From the NCBI GenBank assembly GCA_964415295.1, contig CAYPYN010000001.1:124001-188000 (forward strand): 64,000 nt of DNA, read 5' to 3'. The position numbers were made by a program, and so were the translations under genes. Every line of letters starts with the position of its first letter. Position 1 is the first letter of the stretch. Shown here piece by piece: positions 1 through 8,696 of the stretch. The notes under the pieces are model-generated. The model saw only the letters and a program-made list of their open reading frames with translations, was not told where the DNA came from and searched no databases. Source of the DNA: SB21 sp964415295. Lineage in GTDB: Bacteria > CLD3 > SB21.

Positions 1-2307
1 ATTGGTATACCGGATCTTGTTTTCACGTGTTTCCGAGGACCATTCCGTATCATATCCGGTCAGACGGGTTTTATATCGAACCAGTTTCTCATTGGCAAAA
101 CTGAGCGCCGCATATTCCAGGACAAGCTCGTTATCTCCGCTGAGGCTTTCGTTGAACCGCGTTTCGCTGAATCTTATCAAAGGCGGTACGGGATTCCGTA
201 TATCAAGAGCCGGGAAATAAACGGACAGACCTTTTGGCGTGCCGAAATAGATCGTGCCCTCTTCATCGATGGCCAGGGCTTCGAGCCAATTGGTTTCACT
301 GCTCAGGAGCCCGCTCTGCCTGGTCACTATGCGCAGGATCTTCCTGGAGCGGGGATCGATCTCGTACAATCCGTCGTTGGTACCGGCCCAGATGGTGTGA
401 GAGCGCGGCGACAGACCCATGCTGATGACATTCATGTTCTTCAGACCGCTGTCGGCCGTAAGATAAGCCGTCATACTCAGTGGTTCGCCTATCAGAACGG
501 CCAGTCCGTTGGAGGCCGAGCCGACCCACAACGCGCTGTCCAGCCAAAGCAGTTCCTGCGGATCGTTGAACGGTGCGCCGTTACTTGCATTCCACACAGG
601 TTCAAATAAACCTCGCGTCACTTCCCGTCCGTACGGGCCGCCCCCTTTTGAACCCAGCCATTGCTTCATGTCGTTTAAAGTGACCGGGAATTTGCTCCGA
701 TATAGCCCCCGATCGCCGGTGCCCACATACAAATAATCCCTATCGTCGAAGGCCACGGCATAAATGATACTAGGAGGCAATCCAGAAGCTTCGCCCAGCA
801 CATACCATTCTTCATCGGCGTAGCAAACCAACTGGCGGTAGGAATTGAACCAAAGGCTTTCCGTTTTCTTGTCACCATCATTTATCATTTGAATATTACA
901 TACGCCTATAATGCCGGCATCATAAAAGGACATTCTTCCTTTTTTGCCGAAGATCGAAATGTCGCGGGCCGGGAAATGACCGAGCGGGCGCGGTGAAGCC
1001 GCATCAAATGATATGCAATTCAGTCCATCAAATGTTCCTATCCACATCCTTCCTTTTGAATCTTTCGTAACATCGTAGACCGTATTGCTGGACAATCCCC
1101 GCCGGGCATCGATCACTTCGATATTCAGTTTCGGATCGACGGCCAGAACGCCTTTGCTTGTTCCGGTCCACATTACGGAACGCCCGAACGAGGCCGGCGG
1201 ATATATCCCGGAGATATTGGGATCGGTTTCGGCGCTGTTTTCGCCGCTATAAGAATCGGGCGTGAGGTTAATGAATGCTTTGTAGTTGGCGCGCAGTTTG
1301 GACACACCGCCGACCTGGGCAAACCAGAGGTTGCCTTCCCGATCGGCACTGACATAGCGAACGCTCCGGCTCAGAAGTCCGTTCCTGTTTGTCAAAACCA
1401 TTCCTTCCGCAGACGCAGAATTCTCAAAACATAAGACCCCGTCGCCGTCGCTGGCCATCCACATCCTTTCAGCGTGCTGAAAAATGGAATAAACGGCATT
1501 GGTCAACTGGTGATTAATCGACTCGGCTATCGGCGCGCCCTTTGGAAGCCGCCATATCCTTCCATCGGCGCATCCTCCCCACAATGTTTCGTCGGATGAT
1601 TCGAAAAATGCATGCGTATTGCCAAAGACCGTTGGAACAGGCGCCTTGACAAATTGGCTGGAATCTTCTCTGTGTAGCAAAACTTCGTTGTCCACGGAAA
1701 CCCACAAGGAACCGTCTTTCCGCGGAAGAAGCGCATACACCGTTCTGTTCTTTCCGTTCTGCACCGCAGCCGTTTGAAAGACATCGACTTTGACGGAATC
1801 CGAACCGAACATCGTATAACGCAGAACTCCTAAACCGGTCGTACCGAGCCACACGCGGCCCGCTTTGTCAACGGCCAGCGTATTGATGCCGATCTGGCTT
1901 ACCGAGACTTCTTCAAGTTCCGAGTGACCGACGGTCCGCGTAAACCGAACACGGCTCCCTTCCGGATACTGTGACAAGGGACGGTCCGAAACTATCAAGC
2001 CGATATCGGACAAGACCCACAGTCTTCCGGAAGGATCTTCGCTCATATTCATGACCGTAAGTGCCGAAAGGCCGTCAGCCAAAGTATACTGTTCCATCCG
2101 ATGACCGTCGTAACGTACGAGTCCGGCCGAATAGATGCACATCCACACGTATCCCAACCGGTCCTGATACGTTCGGTACACGGCAGCGCCGGGCAACGGC
2201 GCGATCTCATTGTCGGGAGTGTAGGATGTAAACGGCAGCTTTTGAGCCGCGGCAGGCGCCAGGCAAAGGAAATAAAGTAAAACGAAAGTAATGGATCTTT
2301 TTTTCAT
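1..2307 (-). CDS. Reg_prop/Y_Y_Y periplasmic receptor, C-terminus cut by window edge
   Basis: The reading frame is open from an ATG at 2307 to the left edge (769 residues visible). It starts with a signal peptide (MKKRSITFVLLYF, then AAAQ). About 14 repeats of the D-x-x-G-x-(L/I/M)-W-x-G-T type follow, for example DSKGRMWIGTFDG and DEEGTIYFGTPKG, which would make two seven-bladed propellers. The last visible part, around RLTGYDTEWS, looks like the beginning of a Y_Y_Y domain. In hybrid two-component receptors this arrangement forms the periplasmic ligand-binding half, followed by a membrane helix and a signalling domain. That part lies outside the window, so the output (histidine kinase, Ser/Thr kinase or other) is unknown. 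The gene begins 24 bases after the stop of a paralogue with the same sensor layout, so the two are probably co-transcribed. I see no clear ribosome binding site. Confidence 0.85.
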   Translation of the reverse strand, partial: MKKRSITFVLLYFLCLAPAAAQKLPFTSYTPDNEIAPLPGAAVYRTYQDRLGYVWMCIYSAGLVRYDGHRMEQYTLADGLSALTVMNMSEDPSGRLWVLSDIGLIVSDRPLSQYPEGSRVRFTRTVGHSELEEVSVSQIGINTLAVDKAGRVWLGTTGLGVLRYTMFGSDSVKVDVFQTAAVQNGKNRTVYALLPRKDGSLWVSVDNEVLLHREDSSQFVKAPVPTVFGNTHAFFESSDETLWGGCADGRIWRLPKGAPIAESINHQLTNAVYSIFQHAERMWMASDGDGVLCFENSASAEGMVLTNRNGLLSRSVRYVSADREGNLWFAQVGGVSKLRANYKAFINLTPDSYSGENSAETDPNISGIYPPASFGRSVMWTGTSKGVLAVDPKLNIEVIDARRGLSSNTVYDVTKDSKGRMWIGTFDGLNCISFDAASPRPLGHFPARDISIFGKKGRMSFYDAGIIGVCNIQMINDGDKKTESLWFNSYRQLVCYADEEWYVLGEASGLPPSIIYAVAFDDRDYLYVGTGDRGLYRSKFPVTLNDMKQWLGSKGGGPYGREVTRGLFEPVWNASNGAPFNDPQELLWLDSALWVGSASNGLAVLIGEPLSMTAYLTADSGLKNMNVISMGLSPRSHTIWAGTNDGLYEIDPRSRKILRIVTRQSGLLSSETNWLEALAIDEEGTIYFGTPKGLSVYFPALDIRNPVPPLIRFSETRFNESLSGDNELVLEYAALSFANEKLVRYKTRLTGYDTEWSSETRENKIRYTN

Positions 2308-2331
2308 GCGGCCGCTGAATCCGAAAGTGGA

Positions 2332-5300
2332 TCAATAGATCTTAATTTCTTCGGGCCTAAGATCGTTGAGAATGGCTTCACAGCTTTGATAACGGTTTTC
2401 GGGGTTCTTTTCAAGACATTTCAATACGATCTTTTCATGAACCGGCTGGACACCGGGCTGTATCTCAGTCGGCTTTGGCGGCTTATCATTGAAAATCGAG
2501 TGGATCATGGCGATCTCATTCTCTCCGCGGAACGGGAGTTGGCCGGTCAACAGTTCATACATGATGACCCCAAATGAAAAAATATCCGACCGACGGTCCG
2601 TTTTACCTCCAGTAATCTGTTCCGGCGCAACGTATCCGAGCGTGCCCATGATGGTACCTATTTGGGTCATCGTGGTCACCAGCACCGATTTTGATAATCC
2701 GAAATCCATGATCTTAGGATTGAGATGATCGTCCAGCATGATATTGGAGCATTTCAGATCGCGGTGAACGATCCCTTCGTTGTGAATATACGCCAGACCT
2801 TCCAGAAGCCCGACCAGAATTCTCTCAAGATCCGTTTCCTTCAGAGGATGGTTCTTAATGAGATACGCTTTGAGGTCGCCGTTCTTGAGCAGCTCCATCG
2901 CGATGTAGCCGCGATCCATGAATTCCCCGGTGGCATAGACCTTAACTACAAACGGGTGCCGCAGTTTCGAGAGTATACGGCCCTCCCTTTGAAAGCGTGA
3001 TTTGTTTTCCGGATCGTTCATCAGTTTTTCACTGATCACTTTGAGGGCAACATGCATTCGCGTGGTCTTGTCAAATGCAAGATATACCGTACCCATGGCT
3101 CCCTCGCCGAGCATCTCCTTGATCTTATATTGAGCTATGTATTTGAGAGAACGGCGTTTTTTGAATGCCCGCCATCCTTTTATGACGTATGTGACCAGCA
3201 ACGGGAGAAGAATCAGCGCGAGCACGGCCGAGCCGATCCTGAACCATAACGTTTGCCAATACGCCGGAACGATCGTGATAGGCAATGCGGTCTCCTCGCT
3301 CCATATTCCCGAGACCCCTTTGGCTCTGACTTTAAAAACGTATCGGCCGGGATCCAGGTTGGTAAACGAAATGTAGTCGCGCGACGTCGCTTCTTCCCAA
3401 TCCTTGTCATATCCTTCCAGCATGAATTGATACAACATATCTTTTTCGGACCGCCACTGAATGCCGGTGACCTCAAAATCCAACGAATTCTGCTGATAGG
3501 TCAATTGCGGCAAAGCTTCGGTTGAAATATCCTTCCCGAAAGACCGCACTTTGTCCACATAGACCAAGGGAGCGACCGGATCGGCTTTTTTCTTTTCGAT
3601 GCGGAACCGGCAAACGCCTTTCGAAGTACCGAACCACATGTCGCCGTTATGGTCGCGGATCATGGCGTTTTCGTAGATCTCATCGCTCAGAAGTCCGTGC
3701 CGGGTTGTATAGGACTCCATGGTTTTCCCGTCCCAGATGTTCAAACCTTTGACTGTGCCGATCCACAATCGGCCCATAGTGTCTTCCTGCAGAGAGACAA
3801 TATCGTTGGATGTAAGGCCGTCCCGCCGGGTGAAACTCTGCACGATCCCTTCACTGAAAAGCGTCAGCCCGGCCTGCCTGGTTCCGATCCATATATTTCC
3901 CTGGCTGTCCTCGAAGATCGTAGTGACCTGATTGCTCGGAAATCCGTTAGCCTTCGAATACGTCGTGAACGGATTCAGATTCTTGAAATATCTTTCCGGA
4001 TCCCAGACGGATAATCCTCCGGCTTCTTTGAAACGGCTCGGCTGACCGCAACCGAATAGGATACGGCCCTTGCGATCCTGGATCATGCTGAAAACCCGAA
4101 GACCGGCAAGTCCCTGGGAAGGGGTGAATTGTACAAACTGGTTATTCGGAGAATAGCGAATGGCACCGTAAGCGTCCGTGCCGAACCACATGTTTTTTTC
4201 ACGGTCTTCAAGGAAACATAAGACGTCGGATAAATAAATATTCTTCTTATTGTAAGCGGTGAATTTTTTTCCGTTGTAAACAAAAACGCCGTTGCCCGAT
4301 GTGGACACCCAAATGTTGCCTTTCGAATCTTCCATCAGCGCATAAACATTCTTATGAGGCAGTCCGTCCTTGGCCGTGAATATTTTGAATTCCTTCCCGT
4401 CGTACCGTGTCAGGCCGTTTTCATAGGATGTAAACCAATAGGCTCCCGTGCGGTCCTGAATGACATCGAGCACAAAATCGCCGGCCAGCCCCGACTCTTT
4501 ATCGTAATTCACAAACGGGTATGAGACGAGTTTGGCGAGACCGCTGTTGGCCGTCGCGATCCAAAGTATGCCCTCCCTGTCCTCAAATGCATACGTGATG
4601 TTATTTTCCGGAAGACCATTTTTTGCGGTGATAAAAGCCGTGCCCATGCCTCTAAGAATTACGATGCCGCTTCCAAACGTAGAGACCATCAGATCGCCGC
4701 CGCGGGCCTTGAAAAGACCATAGATCTTCCGATCGTCCGGACCGATGGATTGAACCACTTCGGCCGAATTACCGGAGAGCCGCATTTTTTTCATCCCACG
4801 ATCAAATGAACTTATCCAGTACGATCCACCCGCGTCTTCTTCGATACCGCTGACACCGGAAGTTTCTTCGAATACTTTGACAGAACCGGTCCTGCCATCC
4901 CGCGTCCAGTGAACCTGTCCGTCTACTGCTCCGAACAAAGTTGTTCCATCGGAACCGACGCAGATATGATTGATATTCTGGCCTGACAGCATTTTTTCTG
5001 TGTGAATTTCCGTCAACGAACTGTCGGTACGTATCTTCGTGACCCCATTCTTAGTGCCTACCCAGATTACACCTTCCCTGTCGTGAGCTAAGGAAAGAAC
5101 GGCATTGTGGCTCAATCCCTCGTTGATGCGGAAAACCTGAAGGTCGTAACGCCCGAATCCGTTTCGCCTGAATTTAACAAGACCGCCGCTGAGCGTACCG
5201 ATCCAAATGTTTCCGAAACTATCTTCACAGATCGCGCGGGTGGCGTTATCCGGCAATCCGTCGTCGGTTGTGAAATGACTCATCGTTTTGCCATTGTACA

Positions 5301-5490
5301 AAACGACACCGCCGGAAGTCGTGAACCACATGTTACCAAGACGATCCTGGTATATACGTTCCGCGGCGAACGGAGGAAAACCCTCGGCGGCACCGTAGAA
5401 CTTAAACGAATATTTCTGAGAAAATACGCGGCCGGTCAGCAGTAACCCCGCCACAAAAACGGCCAGGCAAATGGAGTAAAATGATTTCAC
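2332..5490 (-). CDS. Propeller receptor with C-terminal Ser/Thr protein kinase
   Basis: 1052 residues. The order is signal peptide (to about 24), 14 Reg_prop blades (such as DSFGNIWIGT, DSQGNIWIGT and DHNGDMWFGT) making two seven-bladed propellers, a Y_Y_Y domain around 650-745, one membrane helix around 750-770, and a cytoplasmic Ser/Thr kinase domain from 788 to the end. The kinase looks active: glycine loop GEGAMGTVY, VALK lysine 817, HRDLKCSN with catalytic Asp911, DFG 929-931 and an APEQ motif. In known receptors of this type the periplasmic half senses an extracellular ligand, often a saccharide, and signals to a histidine kinase; here a Hanks-type kinase takes that place. The ATG overlaps the stop of the HD hydrolase gene by four bases (ATGA), implying translational coupling. 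Ligand and phosphorylation targets are unknown. Confidence 0.9.
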   Translation of the reverse strand: MKSFYSICLAVFVAGLLLTGRVFSQKYSFKFYGAAEGFPPFAAERIYQDRLGNMWFTTSGGVVLYNGKTMSHFTTDDGLPDNATRAICEDSFGNIWIGTLSGGLVKFRRNGFGRYDLQVFRINEGLSHNAVLSLAHDREGVIWVGTKNGVTKIRTDSSLTEIHTEKMLSGQNINHICVGSDGTTLFGAVDGQVHWTRDGRTGSVKVFEETSGVSGIEEDAGGSYWISSFDRGMKKMRLSGNSAEVVQSIGPDDRKIYGLFKARGGDLMVSTFGSGIVILRGMGTAFITAKNGLPENNITYAFEDREGILWIATANSGLAKLVSYPFVNYDKESGLAGDFVLDVIQDRTGAYWFTSYENGLTRYDGKEFKIFTAKDGLPHKNVYALMEDSKGNIWVSTSGNGVFVYNGKKFTAYNKKNIYLSDVLCFLEDREKNMWFGTDAYGAIRYSPNNQFVQFTPSQGLAGLRVFSMIQDRKGRILFGCGQPSRFKEAGGLSVWDPERYFKNLNPFTTYSKANGFPSNQVTTIFEDSQGNIWIGTRQAGLTLFSEGIVQSFTRRDGLTSNDIVSLQEDTMGRLWIGTVKGLNIWDGKTMESYTTRHGLLSDEIYENAMIRDHNGDMWFGTSKGVCRFRIEKKKADPVAPLVYVDKVRSFGKDISTEALPQLTYQQNSLDFEVTGIQWRSEKDMLYQFMLEGYDKDWEEATSRDYISFTNLDPGRYVFKVRAKGVSGIWSEETALPITIVPAYWQTLWFRIGSAVLALILLPLLVTYVIKGWRAFKKRRSLKYIAQYKIKEMLGEGAMGTVYLAFDKTTRMHVALKVISEKLMNDPENKSRFQREGRILSKLRHPFVVKVYATGEFMDRGYIAMELLKNGDLKAYLIKNHPLKETDLERILVGLLEGLAYIHNEGIVHRDLKCSNIMLDDHLNPKIMDFGLSKSVLVTTMTQIGTIMGTLGYVAPEQITGGKTDRRSDIFSFGVIMYELLTGQLPFRGENEIAMIHSIFNDKPPKPTEIQPGVQPVHEKIVLKCLEKNPENRYQSCEAILNDLRPEEIKIY

Positions 5491-6068
5491 GATGGATTAC
5501 CTTTTTTTTCGTCAAGCAACTTCTGACGTCCTTCGGCCAGTACTTTATCATAGAGGTCTTCGAGTTTTGGATTTGCGCCGCGGACGCCGGCGATCACGCT
5601 CTCCGTCCAGTCTAAGTATTCCCAGCGCCGCTCAAAATTCCAGCCTCTTGGCGGAGCACTGGTGACGTCGCGTACATTGCATATTTTGTCGCACATTTTC
5701 AATTGTTTCGCGCGAAGGCTTTTGTTTGGCGCATCCACGATCTGGAGACGTTTCCGTTCGGCCTTGGGCAACCGTTTGTCATCGGTAACTTCGAGCACCA
5801 GATCGAGCACTTCCTGTCCGAATAGTTCCCGTATCTCCTCCGGCTTCGTCTGCGTATCTTCGATCGTATCGTGCAGCAGAGCGCCTAAGATCACGACGAT
5901 GTCGCGAACGCCCCCCTCATTCCAAAGCAATTCCGCCACCTGGATCGGATGATTGATGTACGGTGACGCTTCGGCATCTTTACGGCGCTGATTGCGGTGC
6001 TTTTCGGCGGAGAATTTCAACGCCGAAAGGATCAGTTCAATATCTTTTTCTTTGAATATTGGGGTCAT
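5487..6068 (-). CDS. Small HD-domain hydrolase, MESH1/RelA-SpoT hydrolase type
   Basis: 193 residues consisting of the HD hydrolase domain alone, as in small alarmone hydrolases and animal MESH1, without the synthetase, TGS or ACT domains of long RelA/SpoT. The predicted metal ligands are His40 (in PYINHP), His66-Asp67 (in LLHDTIEDT) and Asp127 (in KMCDKICNVRD). Their spacing of 26, 1 and 60 equals that of MESH1 ligands H35, H61, D62 and D122. The family removes the 3'-pyrophosphate of (p)ppGpp; MESH1 also hydrolyses NADPH. Substrate here is inferred. The ATG overlaps the upstream stop by one base (TAATG), and its own stop overlaps the start of the propeller-kinase gene by four bases, so it sits inside a tightly coupled operon. 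Confidence 0.8.
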   Translation of the reverse strand: MTPIFKEKDIELILSALKFSAEKHRNQRRKDAEASPYINHPIQVAELLWNEGGVRDIVVILGALLHDTIEDTQTKPEEIRELFGQEVLDLVLEVTDDKRLPKAERKRLQIVDAPNKSLRAKQLKMCDKICNVRDVTSAPPRGWNFERRWEYLDWTESVIAGVRGANPKLEDLYDKVLAEGRQKLLDEKKGNPS

Positions 6069-7549
6069 TATTTTTTCGTGATCTGTCTTTTTTTGACCAT
6101 TTCAGAAAAAGAACCGGAAAGAATTTCGTCATAAGAAAGGCCGGCCAGAGCCAGATCTTCTTTTGAAAAGGCTCCGCAGTAGATACCTCTCAAAATGAAA
6201 TTAAGTAACCCTTGTCCGCTGGCGGCATCATCGAACATCTGACCGCTCAGGGATGCTTGAGCGCCTTTATCCAAATACGATCCCAGCCTGGACGCCGCCG
6301 CATCCAGCCCTTCGAGATAAAATGAAAACACCGCCGCGTAACGCATCGGCAAATGCCCGGGATGCAAATCCCAGCTTTGATAAAAACCGTGATGGAGCGA
6401 ACGGCGCACGAGATCATAATAGGATTTCCAGGCTTCGTGTACGGTTTCACGGTTTTCTTTTTTCTGCTTTGCGGTCAGAGGTTTTGTGCCCGCGCGATTC
6501 GGACCGACGGGGATCCGATGAACGGCGCCGTCCGATAAGGCAACCCCGGTACCCGCCAACGCCGTCTGCATCACATGTCGGGCATGATCGCACGCGGGAT
6601 GATCCAACGTTTGCAGAGCGGGCGCAATACCGAGAGCGGTTGTGTAATCGTAAGGCCCAAAATGAGCCGCAACGCAACGCCCTTCACCGGCTTTCACGAT
6701 TGCAGGAAGCAGCGATACGCCTTCCGAACCCAGAATAACCTGAGGAGTCTCTACCATAAATTCAAACTTCAAGCACTTGTCAGGCAATTTTAGCTTCGAC
6801 TCTAGTTCCTTAAGTATGCTGATGAGCACTGTAATCTGTTCCGGAGAAACGACCTTCGGTAGATTAATGACAAAATTGTCAGGCAGCCGGCCGCCGCTCT
6901 TTTCACAAAAGCTTGTCAGATAAATGTCCAGGGTTCGCAGAGACCGCCGTTTGAGTTCTTCGCTCAACGACTTTATCCGAATTCCAAAAAACGGCGGCAG
7001 CGTCTTTTCTTCCATGGCTTTCACCGTTTCCTCCGCAGTCCTTCTGGCCTCATGATCCTCTTCGGCATCGCCGCGGTAACCGAATCCGTCTTCAAAATCG
7101 ATACGATAATCTTCAATGGCCTGGGACGACAATTTTTCCAGCACGCGGCGGTAAACCGTATAAGCGAGCCACACTTTGTGATTTTTTTTCTTCAGACCGG
7201 CTGCATCTTTGACCAGTGATTTTCCAAAACGCAGCATGGCCGATTGGGAAGTGAATCCGGCTATGTTTGGTCCAACAACTCTTGACAGTGTGGTAAAATC
7301 CGGCGCGTTGGTTTCGAGAATAGACAAAGCCAGTTGTCCGAGCTTAGCGGCTGTCTCGGATCTGAAAAGGTGCGCACCGCCGTAAAAGGCATGTACCGGC
7401 CGGCGACCCATCGGGTCCCCGGAATAATAGGTCTTGAAAACTTCCGCATCTCGGGTGAGATGACGTAAGACTTCCTCCTCCGTTTCCTTAGAAATAGAAC
7501 GGTGAAGGTTCGTATCATCGATGGCCATTTGTGCAGCGATACGGCTCAT
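6068..7549 (-). CDS. DUF6986-type HpcH/HpaI aldolase-like protein
   Basis: 493 residues from the ATG at 7549. The frame stays open upstream to 7810, but that part lies across the preceding membrane-protein gene, so the internal start (MSRIAAQMAIDD) is preferred; it follows that gene's stop by eight bases. The middle carries phosphoenolpyruvate-binding TIM-barrel features: FEDGFGYRGD, a FMVETPQ strand and AAHFGPYDYTTALG, resembling the citrate lyase beta/HpcH aldolase superfamily. The C-terminal part includes HGFYQSWDLHPGHLP. I recognise the whole as the family now called DUF6986, sometimes annotated as an aldolase or phosphoenolpyruvate kinase. The reaction is not established to my knowledge. 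It lies downstream of xanthine dehydrogenase and uridine kinase, which hints at nucleotide or ureide-linked metabolism, but only by position. Confidence 0.75.
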   Translation of the reverse strand: MSRIAAQMAIDDTNLHRSISKETEEEVLRHLTRDAEVFKTYYSGDPMGRRPVHAFYGGAHLFRSETAAKLGQLALSILETNAPDFTTLSRVVGPNIAGFTSQSAMLRFGKSLVKDAAGLKKKNHKVWLAYTVYRRVLEKLSSQAIEDYRIDFEDGFGYRGDAEEDHEARRTAEETVKAMEEKTLPPFFGIRIKSLSEELKRRSLRTLDIYLTSFCEKSGGRLPDNFVINLPKVVSPEQITVLISILKELESKLKLPDKCLKFEFMVETPQVILGSEGVSLLPAIVKAGEGRCVAAHFGPYDYTTALGIAPALQTLDHPACDHARHVMQTALAGTGVALSDGAVHRIPVGPNRAGTKPLTAKQKKENRETVHEAWKSYYDLVRRSLHHGFYQSWDLHPGHLPMRYAAVFSFYLEGLDAAASRLGSYLDKGAQASLSGQMFDDAASGQGLLNFILRGIYCGAFSKEDLALAGLSYDEILSGSFSEMVKKRQITKK

Positions 7550-7557
7550 AATTTTTT

Positions 7558-8043
7558 TTATAGAACGGCGGATAAGGCATAATAGATCGCCATCAGCCCG
7601 CTGAAGATCGAACTGGCGGCAAACCGATATTTCAAACCGATCAGATTCTGGATCACAAAATTCCCAATCACAGACAAAAGGATCGCGCCGGCAAAGGATT
7701 TCGTTCCTTTGATAAGACAGTCCCAGAGGACGTGCCCCCAGTGATCCGGAGTTATCAGAAGCGCCGGACTTAATGCGATCGCGATAAAGAACAGATGCCG
7801 CGCGATCCATAAGGGATTAAAATAAAGGATCGCAGCGAAAGTTTTGAGCCAATGTCGGGAGAACCTATGTTCTATATACGAAAACCATTTCGGAATTTCA
7901 ACCGCATAGATCAGGCCGCCAACCAAGGACATGACGATAACACGCAGAAAGTTCAGATCGCCGAGAATCCCTTGCGCGATCGCGTCGCCGAGCGGATAGA
8001 TGATAAAGCCGGCCTTACGGTCACGTGTCATAAAAGCGCCCAT
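7558..8043 (-). CDS. Four-helix membrane protein resembling Mpv17/PMP22
   Basis: 161 residues, mostly hydrophobic, with about four membrane segments. The N-terminal part (YPLGDAIAQGILGD, then a glycine-rich helix and KWFSYIEH) and the end (NFVIQNLIGLKYRFAAS, then YYALS) follow the pattern of the eukaryotic Mpv17/PMP22 family: GD-x-I-x-Q, a helix ending in W-Y/F, and a final NF...YR...YLS segment. That family forms channels in mitochondrial and peroxisomal membranes, with unclear physiology. Assignment is by eye and moderate. The start is three bases after the uridine kinase stop, and the stop is eight bases before the DUF6986 gene, so it is part of the same operon. What it transports, if anything, cannot be told. 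Confidence 0.6.
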   Translation of the reverse strand: MGAFMTRDRKAGFIIYPLGDAIAQGILGDLNFLRVIVMSLVGGLIYAVEIPKWFSYIEHRFSRHWLKTFAAILYFNPLWIARHLFFIAIALSPALLITPDHWGHVLWDCLIKGTKSFAGAILLSVIGNFVIQNLIGLKYRFAASSIFSGLMAIYYALSAVL

Positions 8044-8046
8044 GCG

Positions 8047-8685
8047 TCAGCGGCCAGTAGGCATTTCCAGGAGCGCCTTGATCTTGGTCATCAGGATATC
8101 CACGCCCACGTTGTTCTCCACGCCGATCGGGATGATGACGTCGGCATACCGTTTCGAGGGCTCCACGAACTGCAGATGCATCGGCATGACGAATTTTTCG
8201 AACTGTTCCAATACGGATTCCAGCGTGCGTGCGCGCTCTTTAATATCACGTTTCAAACGGCGTATCAGGCGCGCATCGGCTTCGGTGTCGATATACACCT
8301 TTATATCCATCAGATCGCGTAATCGTTTGTTCTCCAAAATGAGAATGCCTTCCAATAGGATCACTTTATGCGGTTCGATGTGCTGCGTTTGTTTGGAACG
8401 CGTATGCGTCTTGTGATCGTAGGTGGGAATGTCCACCGCTTGCCCTTGGAGGGCACGTTCAAGATGTTCTACCAACAGATCATTATCAAACGCATCCGGA
8501 TGATCGAAATTGAAATCGATGCGTTTGTCGAACGATACGTGCGCAAGGTCTTTGTAATACGCATCCTGAGCGATAATGACTACCTGGTTTTGGCCGCCGC
8601 ATTTATTGAAGATTTCCCGGGATACCGATGTTTTGCCGGAACCGGTTCCGCCGGCGATTCCGATGAGAATGGATTTCTGTGCCAT
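8047..8685 (-). CDS. udk: Uridine kinase
   Basis: 212 residues, the usual length for bacterial uridine/cytidine kinase. The P-loop GGTGSGKT is at residues 12-19. DAYYKD, the nucleoside-binding FNFDHPDAFD segment, YDHKTHTR, the ILILENKRLRDLMDIKVYID strand with the Walker-B-like part, and a lid region with several arginines (RLIRRLKRDIKER) follow in the expected order. It phosphorylates uridine and cytidine to UMP and CMP in pyrimidine salvage, in the cytoplasm. It begins 11 bases after the xdhB stop, with GGAAA as a possible ribosome binding site, and is followed after three bases by the Mpv17-like gene. Co-transcription with xanthine dehydrogenase would place purine oxidation and pyrimidine salvage in one unit. 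Confidence 0.95.
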   Translation of the reverse strand: MAQKSILIGIAGGTGSGKTSVSREIFNKCGGQNQVVIIAQDAYYKDLAHVSFDKRIDFNFDHPDAFDNDLLVEHLERALQGQAVDIPTYDHKTHTRSKQTQHIEPHKVILLEGILILENKRLRDLMDIKVYIDTEADARLIRRLKRDIKERARTLESVLEQFEKFVMPMHLQFVEPSKRYADVIIPIGVENNVGVDILMTKIKALLEMPTGR

Positions 8686-8696
8686 AATTTCCGTTG

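Noticed and set aside
7550..7810. N-terminal extension of the DUF6986 gene
   Set aside because: It would lie across the Mpv17-like gene in another frame and has no conserved sequence; the ATG at 7549 is better.
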